Shown here piece by piece: positions 50,600 to 59,343 of a DNA stretch of 64,000 nt (the first letter of the stretch is position 1; each line of letters starts with the position of its first letter). The translations under genes and the position numbers were made by a program. A model generated the notes under the pieces. It worked only from the letters and a program-made list of their open reading frames with translations, had not been told where the DNA came from and did no database searches. The stretch is from Fusobacterium sp. FSA-380-WT-3A (GTDB lineage: Bacteria > Fusobacteriota > Fusobacteriia > Fusobacteriales > Fusobacteriaceae): the NCBI RefSeq assembly GCF_012843705.1, contig NZ_JABAFQ010000001.1, positions 186,001 through 250,000 on the forward strand, read 5' to 3'.

Positions 50600-51939
50600 A
50601 AAAAATAATTGTTTTAGGAAGTTTAATTTTAACTTTATGTAGTTGCAGCTTTTTAGAGCCAAAAACAGAAGTAGGAGCTTATGGAATGGAGGCAGCAGCT
50701 TTTGCTCTTTCTCCAATAATTTATCCAGTTGCAAAAGTAAAAGAGGAATTTAAGTTCCAAGTGGAACAATCTCAAGAGGAAAAAGAGAGAAAGCAAGGCT
50801 TAACAACTGTACCTGGAAAATCAAAATCACAAGGATATTTTAGCAGTGATTGGTTTATGGGAAATTTTTATAGGAATGAATATGTTATATATGATATTTT
50901 TTCTGACAAAAGTGGATTTATTACAGAAAGAAAAGGGTATCTTCCAAGTGGACAATTAATAGTCCATGAAAAATTTAGAAGAAGAGAAAAAGTTTATGAA
51001 AAAGTATATTATCCAAATGGAAAACAATATTATTTAGTAGACCATGATAATTCTCAATATATATCTTATGATATAAATGGAAATTTAACAAAAAATTTAA
51101 CAGGAAAAGAAAAGTTAACTAGAGAATACTATGGAGAAACTTTAATTAAGGAAAGTTACTCTAAGGGAGAAATGAGATATTGGAAAAATTATTATGATAC
51201 AGGAGCTCCTAAAGGAGTAGAAGTAACAAATATGATTCTTGAAGACCAAAAATTATTTTCAGAAGCTGAAAAAACATTAAAAGATTGGAATGAAGTTTAT
51301 GAAGGGGTAAGAAAATCTGAAAAAACAAAATATAATGGAAAATATAGAATTTACTCACCAAACGGTGATATTTATGCAGATTTTAATTTCAAAAATGGAT
51401 ATGCTGTTGGAGAGCAAAAACAATATTATTGGAATAGTAAAAAATTATTTTCAAAATTTATATATGTAAATGGAAATTTAGAAAAAATTATATACTATTT
51501 TAAAAATGGAAAGATTAAAGAAATCCATGATAATAACTCATATAAAAGCTATAATTTAGCTGGACAACTAATAGGAGAAGGGAATAGTAAAGGAAGAAAA
51601 GAATATTATAATGGAAAGTTAATAGTATTTAGACCAAAAACTGCTGATTGGGCTGATGATGAAACTAAATATTATTTAGATGGAAAACTAAAAGCTCAAA
51701 TGCAATTTGTGGATAATGATTCTAGAATAAGAGTATTAACTTATTATCATTATAATGGAAAGAGAAAAGAAGAATACATAAGTACTATTTATCCTGACCA
51801 ATTATCTATATACAGAGAATATTATATGAATGGAAAAATGAAATATGAAGAGATAAAAAATAGCGATATATATAGAAAAATAATAAGATTTTATGATATA
51901 AATGGAAATCTTTTAAAAGAAAAAAATCAGAAATTTTAA
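50596..51939 (+). CDS. YwqK/MORN-repeat lipoprotein, 447 aa
   Basis: The GTG start gives MKKIIVLGSLILTLCSCSFLE, a lipoprotein signal with a lipobox-like L-C-S-C, so lipid attachment at Cys18 is likely. Residues 30-70 match nothing I know. From residue 120 there are MORN-variant repeats (YLPSGQLIVHEKF, YYPNGKQYYLVDH, YSPNGDIYADFNFKNGY, YYLDGKLKAQMQF). GGAGGAAAA is upstream. It is the last gene of the MORN run; NfeD follows after 60 bp. Confidence 0.8.
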   Translation: MKKIIVLGSLILTLCSCSFLEPKTEVGAYGMEAAAFALSPIIYPVAKVKEEFKFQVEQSQEEKERKQGLTTVPGKSKSQGYFSSDWFMGNFYRNEYVIYDIFSDKSGFITERKGYLPSGQLIVHEKFRRREKVYEKVYYPNGKQYYLVDHDNSQYISYDINGNLTKNLTGKEKLTREYYGETLIKESYSKGEMRYWKNYYDTGAPKGVEVTNMILEDQKLFSEAEKTLKDWNEVYEGVRKSEKTKYNGKYRIYSPNGDIYADFNFKNGYAVGEQKQYYWNSKKLFSKFIYVNGNLEKIIYYFKNGKIKEIHDNNSYKSYNLAGQLIGEGNSKGRKEYYNGKLIVFRPKTADWADDETKYYLDGKLKAQMQFVDNDSRIRVLTYYHYNGKRKEEYISTIYPDQLSIYREYYMNGKMKYEEIKNSDIYRKIIRFYDINGNLLKEKNQKF

Positions 51940-51999
51940 GCCATAGACAAATATATATAAAAAATCGTCTTAAAAGAAAAAAGAAAGGGAAGACTGATT

Positions 52000-52407
52000 A
52001 TGGAAATTTGGTTTGCTATAGGAATTATATTTTTAATAATTGAAGGAATTAGTTTTGGTCTAATTTCAATTTGGTTTTCTTTAGGTGCTTTTATAACTAT
52101 GTTTTTTTATAAATTGGAATTTATGAATCAGTTTTATATATTTGTAGTAACTTCAGGAATATTTTTAATTTTTATAAGAAAAATAGCTGTAAAAAAGTTT
52201 AAAGGAAAGAGTAAGGACTTAAATAGAATTCAAAATAAAAAAGTCAAAATTGAAAAGGTTGAAGAGAGAGGAGGAGAGAATATATATACAGTTTTTCTTG
52301 ATGGGAAATATTGGTATGGTATTTCTGAAGAAAAACTTACTCTTGATGAAATTGTTAATGTAAAAAAAATAGAAGGAAATAAACTTATACTAGAAAAATC
52401 TAAATAA
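52000..52407 (+). CDS. NfeD-like membrane protein
   Basis: Two to three membrane helices (about residues 3-22, 27-40, 45-62) and a C-terminal OB-fold (residues 75-135: NRIQNKKVKIEKVEER, then a VFLDGKYWYGISEE strand) make a short NfeD protein of 135 aa. NfeD proteins pair with SPFH/stomatin proteins, and the SPFH gene follows 15 bp later, the classic arrangement. The pair is thought to organise membrane microdomains. Confidence 0.88.
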   Translation: MEIWFAIGIIFLIIEGISFGLISIWFSLGAFITMFFYKLEFMNQFYIFVVTSGIFLIFIRKIAVKKFKGKSKDLNRIQNKKVKIEKVEERGGENIYTVFLDGKYWYGISEEKLTLDEIVNVKKIEGNKLILEKSK

Positions 52408-52422
52408 TATTAGGAGGGACAA

Positions 52423-53304
52423 ATGCTTTTTATATTTTTACTAATTTTAGTTATTATAATTTTAGCTGCTATTCATATAAGAATAGTTGCTCAGTCACAA
52501 GCTTATGTTATTGAAAGATTAGGAGCTTATTTAACTACTTGGGATGTTGGTTTAAACATTCTTATACCTTTCATTGATAGAATTGCTAAAAAAGTTTCTT
52601 TAAAAGAACAGGTATTGGATTTTCCACCACAACCTGTTATTACAAAAGATAATGTTACTATGCAAATAGACTCTGTTATATATTTTCAAATTACAGACCC
52701 AAAATTATATACATATGGTGTTGAAAGGCCACTTAATGCTATTGAAAATTTAACAGCTACAACTCTTAGAAATATTATTGGAGAGATGGAGCTTGACCAT
52801 ACCCTTACTTCAAGAGATACAATAAATACTAAAATGAGGGCTATACTAGATGAGGCAACAGACCCTTGGGGTATAAAAATTAATAGAGTGGAATTAAAAA
52901 ATATTATTCCACCAGCAGAAATTCAAGATGCTATGGAAAAACAAATGAAAGCTGAAAGAGAAAGAAGAGAATCAATATTAAAAGCAGAAGGGCAAAAAAA
53001 ATCAGCTATTCTTGTGGCTGAGGGAGAAAAAGAAGCTGCTATATTAAGAGCTGAGGCTAAAAAAGAAGCTGAGATAAGAGAGGCTGAAGGAAGAGCTGAA
53101 GCTATATTAAAAATTCAAAATGCTCAAGCAGAGGGAATAAAACTTTTAAAAGAAGCTGGAGCAGATAAATCTGTACTTGCTCTAAAGAGTATGGAAACTT
53201 TTGTAAAAGTGGCTGATGGACAAGCTACAAAAATAATAATTCCTAGTGATTTACAAAATCTTACAACATTTAGTGAAATTTTTCATGAGGGAACAAAAAA
53301 ATAG
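52423..53304 (+). CDS. SPFH/stomatin-family membrane protein (QmcA type)
   Basis: An N-terminal membrane helix (residues 2-22) is followed by the SPFH domain: AYVIERLGAYLTTWDVGLN, VSLKEQVLDFPPQPVITKDN and RNIIGEMELDHTLTSRD. Then comes a long alanine/glutamate coiled coil with ILKAEGQKKSAILVAEGEKE and a C-terminal LALKSMETFVKVADGQATK. It is full length for this family (293 aa). It forms oligomeric rings at the membrane. It is co-transcribed with nfeD and ended by the terminator at 53312. Confidence 0.92.
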   Translation: MLFIFLLILVIIILAAIHIRIVAQSQAYVIERLGAYLTTWDVGLNILIPFIDRIAKKVSLKEQVLDFPPQPVITKDNVTMQIDSVIYFQITDPKLYTYGVERPLNAIENLTATTLRNIIGEMELDHTLTSRDTINTKMRAILDEATDPWGIKINRVELKNIIPPAEIQDAMEKQMKAERERRESILKAEGQKKSAILVAEGEKEAAILRAEAKKEAEIREAEGRAEAILKIQNAQAEGIKLLKEAGADKSVLALKSMETFVKVADGQATKIIIPSDLQNLTTFSEIFHEGTKK

Positions 53305-53311
53305 TTTTTTT

Positions 53312-53338
53312 AAGAGTTGGGTAACCAACTCTTTTTTT
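53312..53338 (+). terminator. Rho-independent terminator after the nfeD-SPFH operon
   Basis: A perfect 9-bp stem pairs AAGAGTTGG (53312-53320) with CCAACTCTT (53325-53333), GTAA loop, followed by TTTTT. Confidence 0.92.
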
Positions 53339-53396
53339 AAACTTTTTATAAAAAAATAAACTCTAAATAACGACTAAATTACAAAGGAGTATTACT

Positions 53397-54059
53397 ATGA
53401 AGAAAAAATTATTATTTTATTTTTTATTTTCTACTTTAGCTTTAGCTAGTGTAGATGTAAAGACAATATCAAAAAATGAAGAAACAGAAAAATATAAATA
53501 TGAATTTTCATATCCTGAATTTATTTTAAATGAAAAATCTTTATCAGTAAATAATGAGATTGAAAAAATTGTTAATGATAATATAAAAGGGTTTAGAAAA
53601 GAGGGAATGAATAATCCACATAAAAATAGACCTTATGAAGCTAAGATGATTTTTAAAGAGTTCAAAAATAATTTTGGGATAACATCTACTTTGGTAATGA
53701 ATTATTTTTATACAGGAGGAGCTCATGGAACAACAGGACTTACTTCTTATAATATAAATTCAGAAACAGGAAAAAATCTAGCTTTTAATGATATTTTTTC
53801 TAAAGGAGCGAAAAAATATTTTGAGCAAGAGATAATTAAAAAAATAGAATCTGAGTTAAGAAAACCTTTAGAGAAAAGAGATGTTAATTATTTTGGTGAA
53901 AAAACAATGAGGGCTGTTGATTTGGATAATGCTGTTTTGTTTTTTAGAGGAAATGAATTTGTAATTAGATACCAACAATATGCCATAGCACCTTATTCAG
54001 AAGGTACACCAGAATTTACATTTACAAAAGAGCAAATAGAAAAATATTTAAAAATATAG
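53397..54059 (+). CDS. Secreted DUF3298/RsiV-like protein
   Basis: Signal peptide LLFYFLFSTLALA (to about residue 17). The mature part begins with DUF4163-like strands (YEFSYPEF, LSVNNEIEKIVND), then YFYTGGAHGTTGLTSYNI, typical of the DUF4163-DUF3298 pair, and the end FRGNEFVIRYQQYAIAPYSE, as in RsiV. RsiV binds lysozyme, but isolated secreted copies are of unknown function. Length 220 aa. AAGGAG precedes the ATG; the CoA-transferase gene begins 12 bp after its stop. Confidence 0.82.
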   Translation: MKKKLLFYFLFSTLALASVDVKTISKNEETEKYKYEFSYPEFILNEKSLSVNNEIEKIVNDNIKGFRKEGMNNPHKNRPYEAKMIFKEFKNNFGITSTLVMNYFYTGGAHGTTGLTSYNINSETGKNLAFNDIFSKGAKKYFEQEIIKKIESELRKPLEKRDVNYFGEKTMRAVDLDNAVLFFRGNEFVIRYQQYAIAPYSEGTPEFTFTKEQIEKYLKI

Positions 54060-54071
54060 TGGAGTGATATT

Positions 54072-55271
54072 ATGGGAGCTTTAACAGGATTAAAAATTTT
54101 AGATTTTTCAACATTATTACCAGGACCTTATGCTACTCTTATGTTAGGGGATTTAGGAGCTGATATTATAAAAATAAGTGCTCCTGATAAAAAAGATATA
54201 GTGGCTGATTATCCTCCTTATATAGATGGTTGTGATATTACTGCCAATCAAGCTTGGCTTGGAAGAAATAAGAAAAATCTTTTTCTTAATTTAAAAACAG
54301 AAAAAGCTAAAGAAATTATATATAAATTGATAAAAGAATATGATATAGTAATTGAACAATTTAGACCTGGAGTAATGGATAGATTAGGATTTGGTTATGA
54401 AGATTTGAAAAAAGTAAATCCTAAAATTATATATTGTTCTCTAACAGGTTATGGACAAACAGGACCTTTAAAAAATAATGCTGGCCATGATATAAACTAT
54501 CTTGCTAGAAGTGGAAATATGAATTATTCAGGAAAAGAAAATATAGGCCCTGTGTTAACAAATATGCAAATAGCAGATATAGGAGTTGGTTCTCTTCATT
54601 CTGTTATAGGTATTCTCTCTGCTGTATATTTCAGAGAAAAAACAGGAAAAGGACAATATATTGATATATCTATGTTTGATGGACTTATTCCATTTCATGC
54701 TATGGAAGGGGCAAGTTTCTTAGTTAATGGAATAGAACCACAAAGAGAAAAAACAAGACTTAATGGTGGAAGTGCCTATGATTTTTATGAAACAAAAGAT
54801 AATAGATATTTAAGTGTTGGTTCTCTTGAACCAAAATTTTGGGAAAACTTTTGTAATTGTATAGAACTTCCAGAACTTATCAAAGAAACAGTAATGCCTG
54901 AAAATGTAAAAGAGATGAAAGAAAAAATTAGAAAAAGATTATTAGAAAAAACTTTAAAAGAATGGCTGGATATATTTGAAGGAAAAGATGTTTGTGTAGA
55001 ACCTGTTTTAAATATGAGGGAAGCTTTGTTAGAAGATGAACATATAAAAGATAGAAAATTAGTTGTAGACGTAAAAGTAGCTAATTCTCAAGAAAAAATT
55101 GTAAAGCAAATGGGAACTCCATTAAAACTTTCAGAATGTCCTATAGAATATAAGGAAAGTGGATATCCTTTAGGTTACCACACAAAAGAGATACTTGAAA
55201 AATTAGGATATTCAGAAGAAGATATTAAAAACTTAATAGAAGTTGGAGCAACATCTCTGTATGAAAAATAA
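54072..55271 (+). CDS. CaiB/BaiF-family CoA-transferase
   Basis: The class III CoA-transferase pattern is clear: GLKILDFSTLLPGPYATLML at the N-terminus, GADIIKISAP, WLGRNKKNLFLNLKTEKAK, IADIGVGSLHSVIGI (with the catalytic Asp that forms the mixed anhydride), and a C-terminal GTPLKLSECP. It moves CoA between carboxylic acids; the substrate is unknown (formyl-, carnitine-, bile acid- and succinyl-CoA types exist). Length 399 aa is usual. The ogt gene overlaps its 3' end by 11 bp. Confidence 0.9.
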   Translation: MGALTGLKILDFSTLLPGPYATLMLGDLGADIIKISAPDKKDIVADYPPYIDGCDITANQAWLGRNKKNLFLNLKTEKAKEIIYKLIKEYDIVIEQFRPGVMDRLGFGYEDLKKVNPKIIYCSLTGYGQTGPLKNNAGHDINYLARSGNMNYSGKENIGPVLTNMQIADIGVGSLHSVIGILSAVYFREKTGKGQYIDISMFDGLIPFHAMEGASFLVNGIEPQREKTRLNGGSAYDFYETKDNRYLSVGSLEPKFWENFCNCIELPELIKETVMPENVKEMKEKIRKRLLEKTLKEWLDIFEGKDVCVEPVLNMREALLEDEHIKDRKLVVDVKVANSQEKIVKQMGTPLKLSECPIEYKESGYPLGYHTKEILEKLGYSEEDIKNLIEVGATSLYEK

Positions 55272-55728
55272 TTATAAAAAATATTATAAATCTCCTATTG
55301 GACTTCTAGAAATAATTTATGATGAAAATTATATAAATTCTGTGGAGTTAATAGAAAATATAGATTTTGAAAATAATCAAAGTGATGATATAGGAGAAAA
55401 AGCCGTAAAACAATTAAAAGAATATTTTTTAGGACAGAGAAAAAAATTTGATTTACCATTAAACTTTAAAGGAACAGATTTTCAAATAAAAGTTTGGAAA
55501 GAATTGGAAAAAATTCCTTATGGTGAAACTAGAACTTATAAAGAAATTGGTATAAATGTAGGATGTCCAAAGGGAGCTAGAGCCATAGGAAATTCTAATA
55601 ATAAAAATCCATTTATAATAGTAATTCCATGTCATAGAGTTATAGGAAGCAATGGGAAATTAGTTGGATATGCAAAAGGATTAGATATAAAAAAATATCT
55701 TCTTGATTTTGAAAAAGAAAATATATAA
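55261..55728 (+). CDS. ogt: Methylated-DNA-protein-cysteine methyltransferase (O6-alkylguanine repair)
   Basis: Active-site motif VIPCHRVIGSNG with the acceptor Cys124, the preceding YGETRTYKEIG helix and GCPKGARAIGNSNNKNP DNA-binding loop are all present. It removes alkyl groups from guanine O6 in one stoichiometric step. At 155 aa it is the standard Ogt length without an Ada regulatory part. I place the start at this ATG, which lies inside the CoA-transferase 3' end; an earlier TTG is less likely. Confidence 0.92.
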   Translation: MKNNYKKYYKSPIGLLEIIYDENYINSVELIENIDFENNQSDDIGEKAVKQLKEYFLGQRKKFDLPLNFKGTDFQIKVWKELEKIPYGETRTYKEIGINVGCPKGARAIGNSNNKNPFIIVIPCHRVIGSNGKLVGYAKGLDIKKYLLDFEKENI

Positions 55729-55736
55729 ATAAAAAC

Positions 55737-55770
55737 GCTAAAGAGAGGAAAAATCCAATCTTTAGCTTTT
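55737..55770. terminator. Terminator between convergent ogt and NCS2 permease genes
   Basis: GCTAAAGA (55737-55744) pairs with TCTTTAGC (55759-55766). T-rich sequence follows on the plus strand (TTTTCTTTTATT) and on the minus strand (GTTTTTATTT), so it can work for both genes. Confidence 0.8.
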
Positions 55771-55776
55771 CTTTTA

Positions 55777-57120
55777 TTATTTTTTCTCTTCTTCTTTTGG
55801 AAGAATAAGATTTAGTAATAAAGCAAGTAGAGTTGACATTACAACACTAGAACCAAATATTAATTTTATAATTTGAGGAAATTGAGCAATAGCTTGTGGT
55901 ACTTGACCTATCCCAGAACCTAAAGCTACAGATAATCCAACTATTATCATTGTTCTTCCAGTAATTCCATTTTTACTGATAATTTGTATTCCAGTCATAC
56001 TTATCATAGAGAAAACTGTTATAGTTCCCCCACCGATTACAGCTGAAGGAATTGTATTTATTATAGCTCCAAATTTTGGCATAAAACCAGCTATTAATAA
56101 AAATGTAGCAGCCATTCCTATTACATATCTACTTACCACTTTTGTTAATACTACTAATCCAACATTTTGTGAATATGTTGCTGTTGGAAAAGAGTTTAAA
56201 GCAGAAGCTACTAAAGCACTGAAACCATTTCCAATAACTCCACCAGACAACTCTTTATCAGTAACTTCTCTATTCATTCCTCCTAAAGTGACAGCAGATA
56301 AGTCTCCTACAGCTTGAATAGCAGTTACAAGATACATAATAGACATAGCTATTATAGAACCAATTTCAAATTGAGGTGGTCCAAATACAAAGAATTTAGG
56401 TAGAGCAAACCAAGAAGCTTCTTTTACAGGAGTAAAATCTACAATTCCTAAAAATAAAGAGATTATATATCCAATAGTCATTCCAATTAAAATTGAAGAT
56501 AATTTTGCAATTCCTTTAGTATAGTGATTAAAAAATAAAACTATTCCTAAAACTATTAAACTTATAGCCCAGTTTTCATAAGAGCCATATGTAGGACTTC
56601 CAACTCCACCAGCCATATAATTAATTCCTATAGGAAATAGAGATAAACCAATGGAAAAAACTACTGTTCCAGCTACTAAAGGTGGAAAAAATTTTCTTAT
56701 TCTTTTTAAATATCCTCCAATTAAAATAGAAACTACTCCACCCATTATTTGAGAACCAAATAATATTGGCAAACTTCCTGAACCATCAGACAAAATTGCT
56801 AAAGTAGTTGGTAAAAATCCAAAACTTACACCCATTACTACAGGTAATTTAGACCCTGTTTGCAAACCAAAAATTCCAATAGGATAAATTTGTATAAAAG
56901 TGGCAATGGCAGCAGTTAACATAGAACATTGAATCAAAATTGTAATGATGTTTTGGTCTAATTTTGCAACTCTAGATACAATTAAAATGGGAGCAACATT
57001 TCCTACAAACATAGCTACAATATGTTGAAAGGCTAATGGTAGAGCTTCTAAAAAAGAAGGTTTTCCATCTATTTTGAATAACTCACTAGATTCTGTTAAA
57101 TTTTTATTTTCCTTTAACAT
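55777..57120 (-). CDS. NCS2-family nucleobase permease (xanthine/uracil type)
   Basis: A 447-residue polytopic protein with about 12-14 helices. The NCS2 marks are present: PLAFQHIVAMFVGNV at TM1 (Q-H pair), TGSKLPVVMGVSFGF near TM3, AVGDLSAVTLGGMNRE, and ATYSQNVGLVVLTKV (N-x-G motif region). It carries a purine or pyrimidine base with H+ or Na+. The SKLPVVMGVSF version is closer to xanthine/urate members than to UraA. GGAGG precedes its ATG on the minus strand; a terminator separates it from the upstream transporter gene. Confidence 0.88.
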   Translation of the reverse strand: MLKENKNLTESSELFKIDGKPSFLEALPLAFQHIVAMFVGNVAPILIVSRVAKLDQNIITILIQCSMLTAAIATFIQIYPIGIFGLQTGSKLPVVMGVSFGFLPTTLAILSDGSGSLPILFGSQIMGGVVSILIGGYLKRIRKFFPPLVAGTVVFSIGLSLFPIGINYMAGGVGSPTYGSYENWAISLIVLGIVLFFNHYTKGIAKLSSILIGMTIGYIISLFLGIVDFTPVKEASWFALPKFFVFGPPQFEIGSIIAMSIMYLVTAIQAVGDLSAVTLGGMNREVTDKELSGGVIGNGFSALVASALNSFPTATYSQNVGLVVLTKVVSRYVIGMAATFLLIAGFMPKFGAIINTIPSAVIGGGTITVFSMISMTGIQIISKNGITGRTMIIVGLSVALGSGIGQVPQAIAQFPQIIKLIFGSSVVMSTLLALLLNLILPKEEEKK

Positions 57121-57201
57121 TTTTCCTCCATAAAAACAAATGTAATATTTTAAATACAGAATATTTTATCATATTTTTTTAATAAAATCTAGTAATGAAA
57201 A

Positions 57202-57240
57202 AAATGTTGATTATAAAAAATTAATTTATAATCAACATTT
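57202..57240 (-). terminator. Terminator of the NhaC-family gene
   Basis: A perfect 14-bp stem pairs 57202-57215 with 57227-57240; on the minus strand the stem is followed by a short T-run. It lies between the two minus-strand transporter genes. Confidence 0.85.
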
Positions 57241-57265
57241 TGTTTTATTATTTTATTATGTTAAA

Positions 57266-58849
57266 TTAGATATGTCTTTTTCTTGTTACTAATAAAATAA
57301 CTACAAGAGCTATCATTCCAAAAGGAAGAGCTAAAAATAAATTTCTAGTATATCCTACAATAATATATGAAATAAAAGATATAGCAGCTACAGTTAGAGC
57401 ATAAGGTAATTGAGTATAAACATGGTTTACGTGATTACTTTGAGCTCCAGCAGAAGCCATTATAGTAGTATCAGAAATTGGTGAACAGTGGTCTCCACAA
57501 ACAGCTCCAGCCATGCAAGAAGAAATTGCTATTATCATCATTTGATGGTCACCATCAAATACAGCAACAACTATTGGAATTAAAATTCCAAATGTTCCCC
57601 AAGAAGTACCAGTAGCAAAAGCAAGTCCACAACCAACTAAGAATATAATAGCTGGTAACATATTCATTAAAGAACTAGCTGAAGTTTCCATAAAATGAGC
57701 TACATAAGGAGCTGCTCCTAAACTATCAGTCATAGCTTTTAAAGTCCAAGCAAAAGTAAGAATTATTATAGCTGGAACCATAGCTTTAAATCCTTCTGGA
57801 ATACAACCCATACAGTCATGAAAACTTAAAACTCTTTTTACAGAATAAATAATTATTGTTAATATCATAGCAAATATACTTCCTAAAGAAAGTCCTAATG
57901 AAGCATCACTGCTTGAAAAAGCTTCTACAAATGTAGCTCCACTAAAAAATCCTCCAGTATAAACCATTCCAATTACACAACAAATAATTAATAAAATAAT
58001 AGGAATTACTAAATCTAATACAGAACCTTTTTTATTTTCTTGAACTTCTTCTGTAACAAATGAACGGTCAGCAGTTGTAAATAAATCTCCTTTTAAAGCA
58101 TTTTCTTCATGAATTCTCATTGGTCCATAGTCTACATTAAAAATAACTAATGTCACTAACATAAAAATTGTAAGAAGAGCATAGAAATTATAAGGGATAG
58201 CTTGAATAAATATAGAAAATCCATCTTCTCCAGGAACAAATCCTGTAACTGCTGCTGCCCAAGAAGAAATAGGAGCAATGATACATACTGGAGCTGCTGT
58301 TGAATCTATAATATAAGCTAGTTTTGCACGAGATACATTATATTTATCTGTAACAGGACGCATAACACTTCCAACAGTTAAACAGTTAAAATAGTCATCA
58401 ACAAATATTAAACAACCTAATAATATTGTAGCAAGTTGAGCTGATATACGAGATTTTATTTTTTTACTAGCCCACAAACCAAAAGCTAATGACCCCCCAG
58501 CTGCATTCATAAGACAAACCATAGTTCCTAAAACAACTAAGAAAATTAAAATTCCTACATTATAACTATTTGAAAGAACTGAAATAAATCCATCTTGTAA
58601 AATGTGAGTAGCAGTTTTTTCAAAAGTAAATCCTGAATAGAATAAACCTCCAACAGTTATTCCTATAAATAAAGAACTATAAACTTCTTTAGTTATAAGA
58701 GCAAGAACTATAGCTACTACAGGTGGTACTAATGACCAAAATGTAGAATAAAGTGCTGGTTGATAAGTTTCTTCTCCAGCAAAAGAAAAGACAGATAGCA
58801 GTAAAAACATTGAGCATATTAAAATGCTTCTAATAAAACTTTTTTTCAT
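57266..58849 (-). CDS. nhaC: NhaC-family antiporter/transporter, lysine-riboswitch controlled
   Basis: A 527-residue protein with a signal-like first helix and about a dozen membrane segments. NhaC-family motifs include VIFVDDYFNCLTVGSVMRPV and CMAGAVCGDHCSPISDTTIM. By homology it is a Na+-coupled antiporter or amino-acid transporter. The lysine riboswitch upstream indicates that the physiological substrate is probably lysine, as proposed for the lysW branch of this superfamily. The start is the second ATG, which follows GGAGGG; the ATG 12 bp earlier overlaps that site. Single-gene transcript, terminated at 57202-57240. Confidence 0.88.
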   Translation of the reverse strand: MKKSFIRSILICSMFLLLSVFSFAGEETYQPALYSTFWSLVPPVVAIVLALITKEVYSSLFIGITVGGLFYSGFTFEKTATHILQDGFISVLSNSYNVGILIFLVVLGTMVCLMNAAGGSLAFGLWASKKIKSRISAQLATILLGCLIFVDDYFNCLTVGSVMRPVTDKYNVSRAKLAYIIDSTAAPVCIIAPISSWAAAVTGFVPGEDGFSIFIQAIPYNFYALLTIFMLVTLVIFNVDYGPMRIHEENALKGDLFTTADRSFVTEEVQENKKGSVLDLVIPIILLIICCVIGMVYTGGFFSGATFVEAFSSSDASLGLSLGSIFAMILTIIIYSVKRVLSFHDCMGCIPEGFKAMVPAIIILTFAWTLKAMTDSLGAAPYVAHFMETSASSLMNMLPAIIFLVGCGLAFATGTSWGTFGILIPIVVAVFDGDHQMMIIAISSCMAGAVCGDHCSPISDTTIMASAGAQSNHVNHVYTQLPYALTVAAISFISYIIVGYTRNLFLALPFGMIALVVILLVTRKRHI

Positions 58850-58893
58850 AAAACCCTCCATATTTATAAAAAATTAATGTTGACAAATAAAAA

Positions 58894-58916
58894 AAGCCAC
58901 AATTAACATGAGGCTT
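58894..58916 (-). terminator. Terminator of the riboswitch expression platform
   Basis: On the minus strand AAGCC-x-CA pairs with TG-x-GGCTT, followed by TTTTT. It lies between the aptamer and the transporter start codon, so lysine binding would favour termination here. Confidence 0.75.
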
Positions 58917-58968
58917 CACAAAAATGAGTTATATTCAATTAGTGATAATGATAAAACTAATTTACTTT

Positions 58969-59132
58969 GATAGCTCTCCACAAATTTGTGACAGTCTATT
59001 ACATATTTTGTAATAGCCCAAGAATTATATGGTGTAGTATAATTCTTTCGGCAATTTCCCCTTTTGTCTAAATAACAGTTCACCAACTTTTTACATTTAG
59101 ATTACTCTTGAAAATTGCAACCTCTATCCTCT
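58969..59132 (-). ncRNA. Lysine riboswitch (L-box) aptamer
   Basis: The minus strand reads, in order, the conserved elements of the lysine aptamer: GATAGAGGTTGCA, AAGAGTAA, AGGGGAAATTGCCGAAAG, TTGGGCTATTAC, GACTGTCACA and TTGTGGAGAGCTATC. The ends pair as helix P1 (CTATC/GATAG: 58969-58973 with 59124-59128). It lies within the leader between promoter and transporter. Free lysine would stabilise the aptamer and allow the terminator at 58894-58916 to form, turning the transporter off when lysine is abundant. Confidence 0.93.
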
Positions 59133-59151
59133 AGCTTATTTACTTTTGTGC

Positions 59152-59180
59152 ATTATACTACTTATTTATATAAAAGTCAA
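59152..59180 (-). promoter_or_regulatory. Promoter of the riboswitch-transporter unit
   Basis: On the minus strand TTGACT (59180-59175) and TATAAT (59157-59152) are 17 bp apart. The expected RNA start near 59145 lies about 15 bp before the aptamer. Confidence 0.88.
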
Positions 59181-59283
59181 TACAAAAGTTAAAAAATATA
59201 TTTTTATAAAATAAATAAAAAATATAAATATAATCTATCATATAAAACTGTTGTAATTTTTTATAAAGTTATAAAAAAATATA

Positions 59284-59312
59284 TTGAATATACTAAAAAT
59301 ATATGATAATAT
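59284..59312 (+). promoter_or_regulatory. Possible promoter of the ATP-grasp operon
   Basis: TTGAAT at 59284-59289 and TAATAT at 59307-59312 are 17 bp apart. The region is very AT-rich, so this is a plausible but not exclusive choice. It is divergent to the riboswitch promoter, with about 100 bp between. Confidence 0.45.
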
Positions 59313-59343
59313 ATGTTAATATTTAAAAAAAGGGGTGAGTGTG

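Noticed and set aside
51940-51999. GTCTT/AAGAC pairing before the nfeD gene
   Set aside because: The 5-bp stem with a long purine loop is too weak to call a regulatory hairpin.
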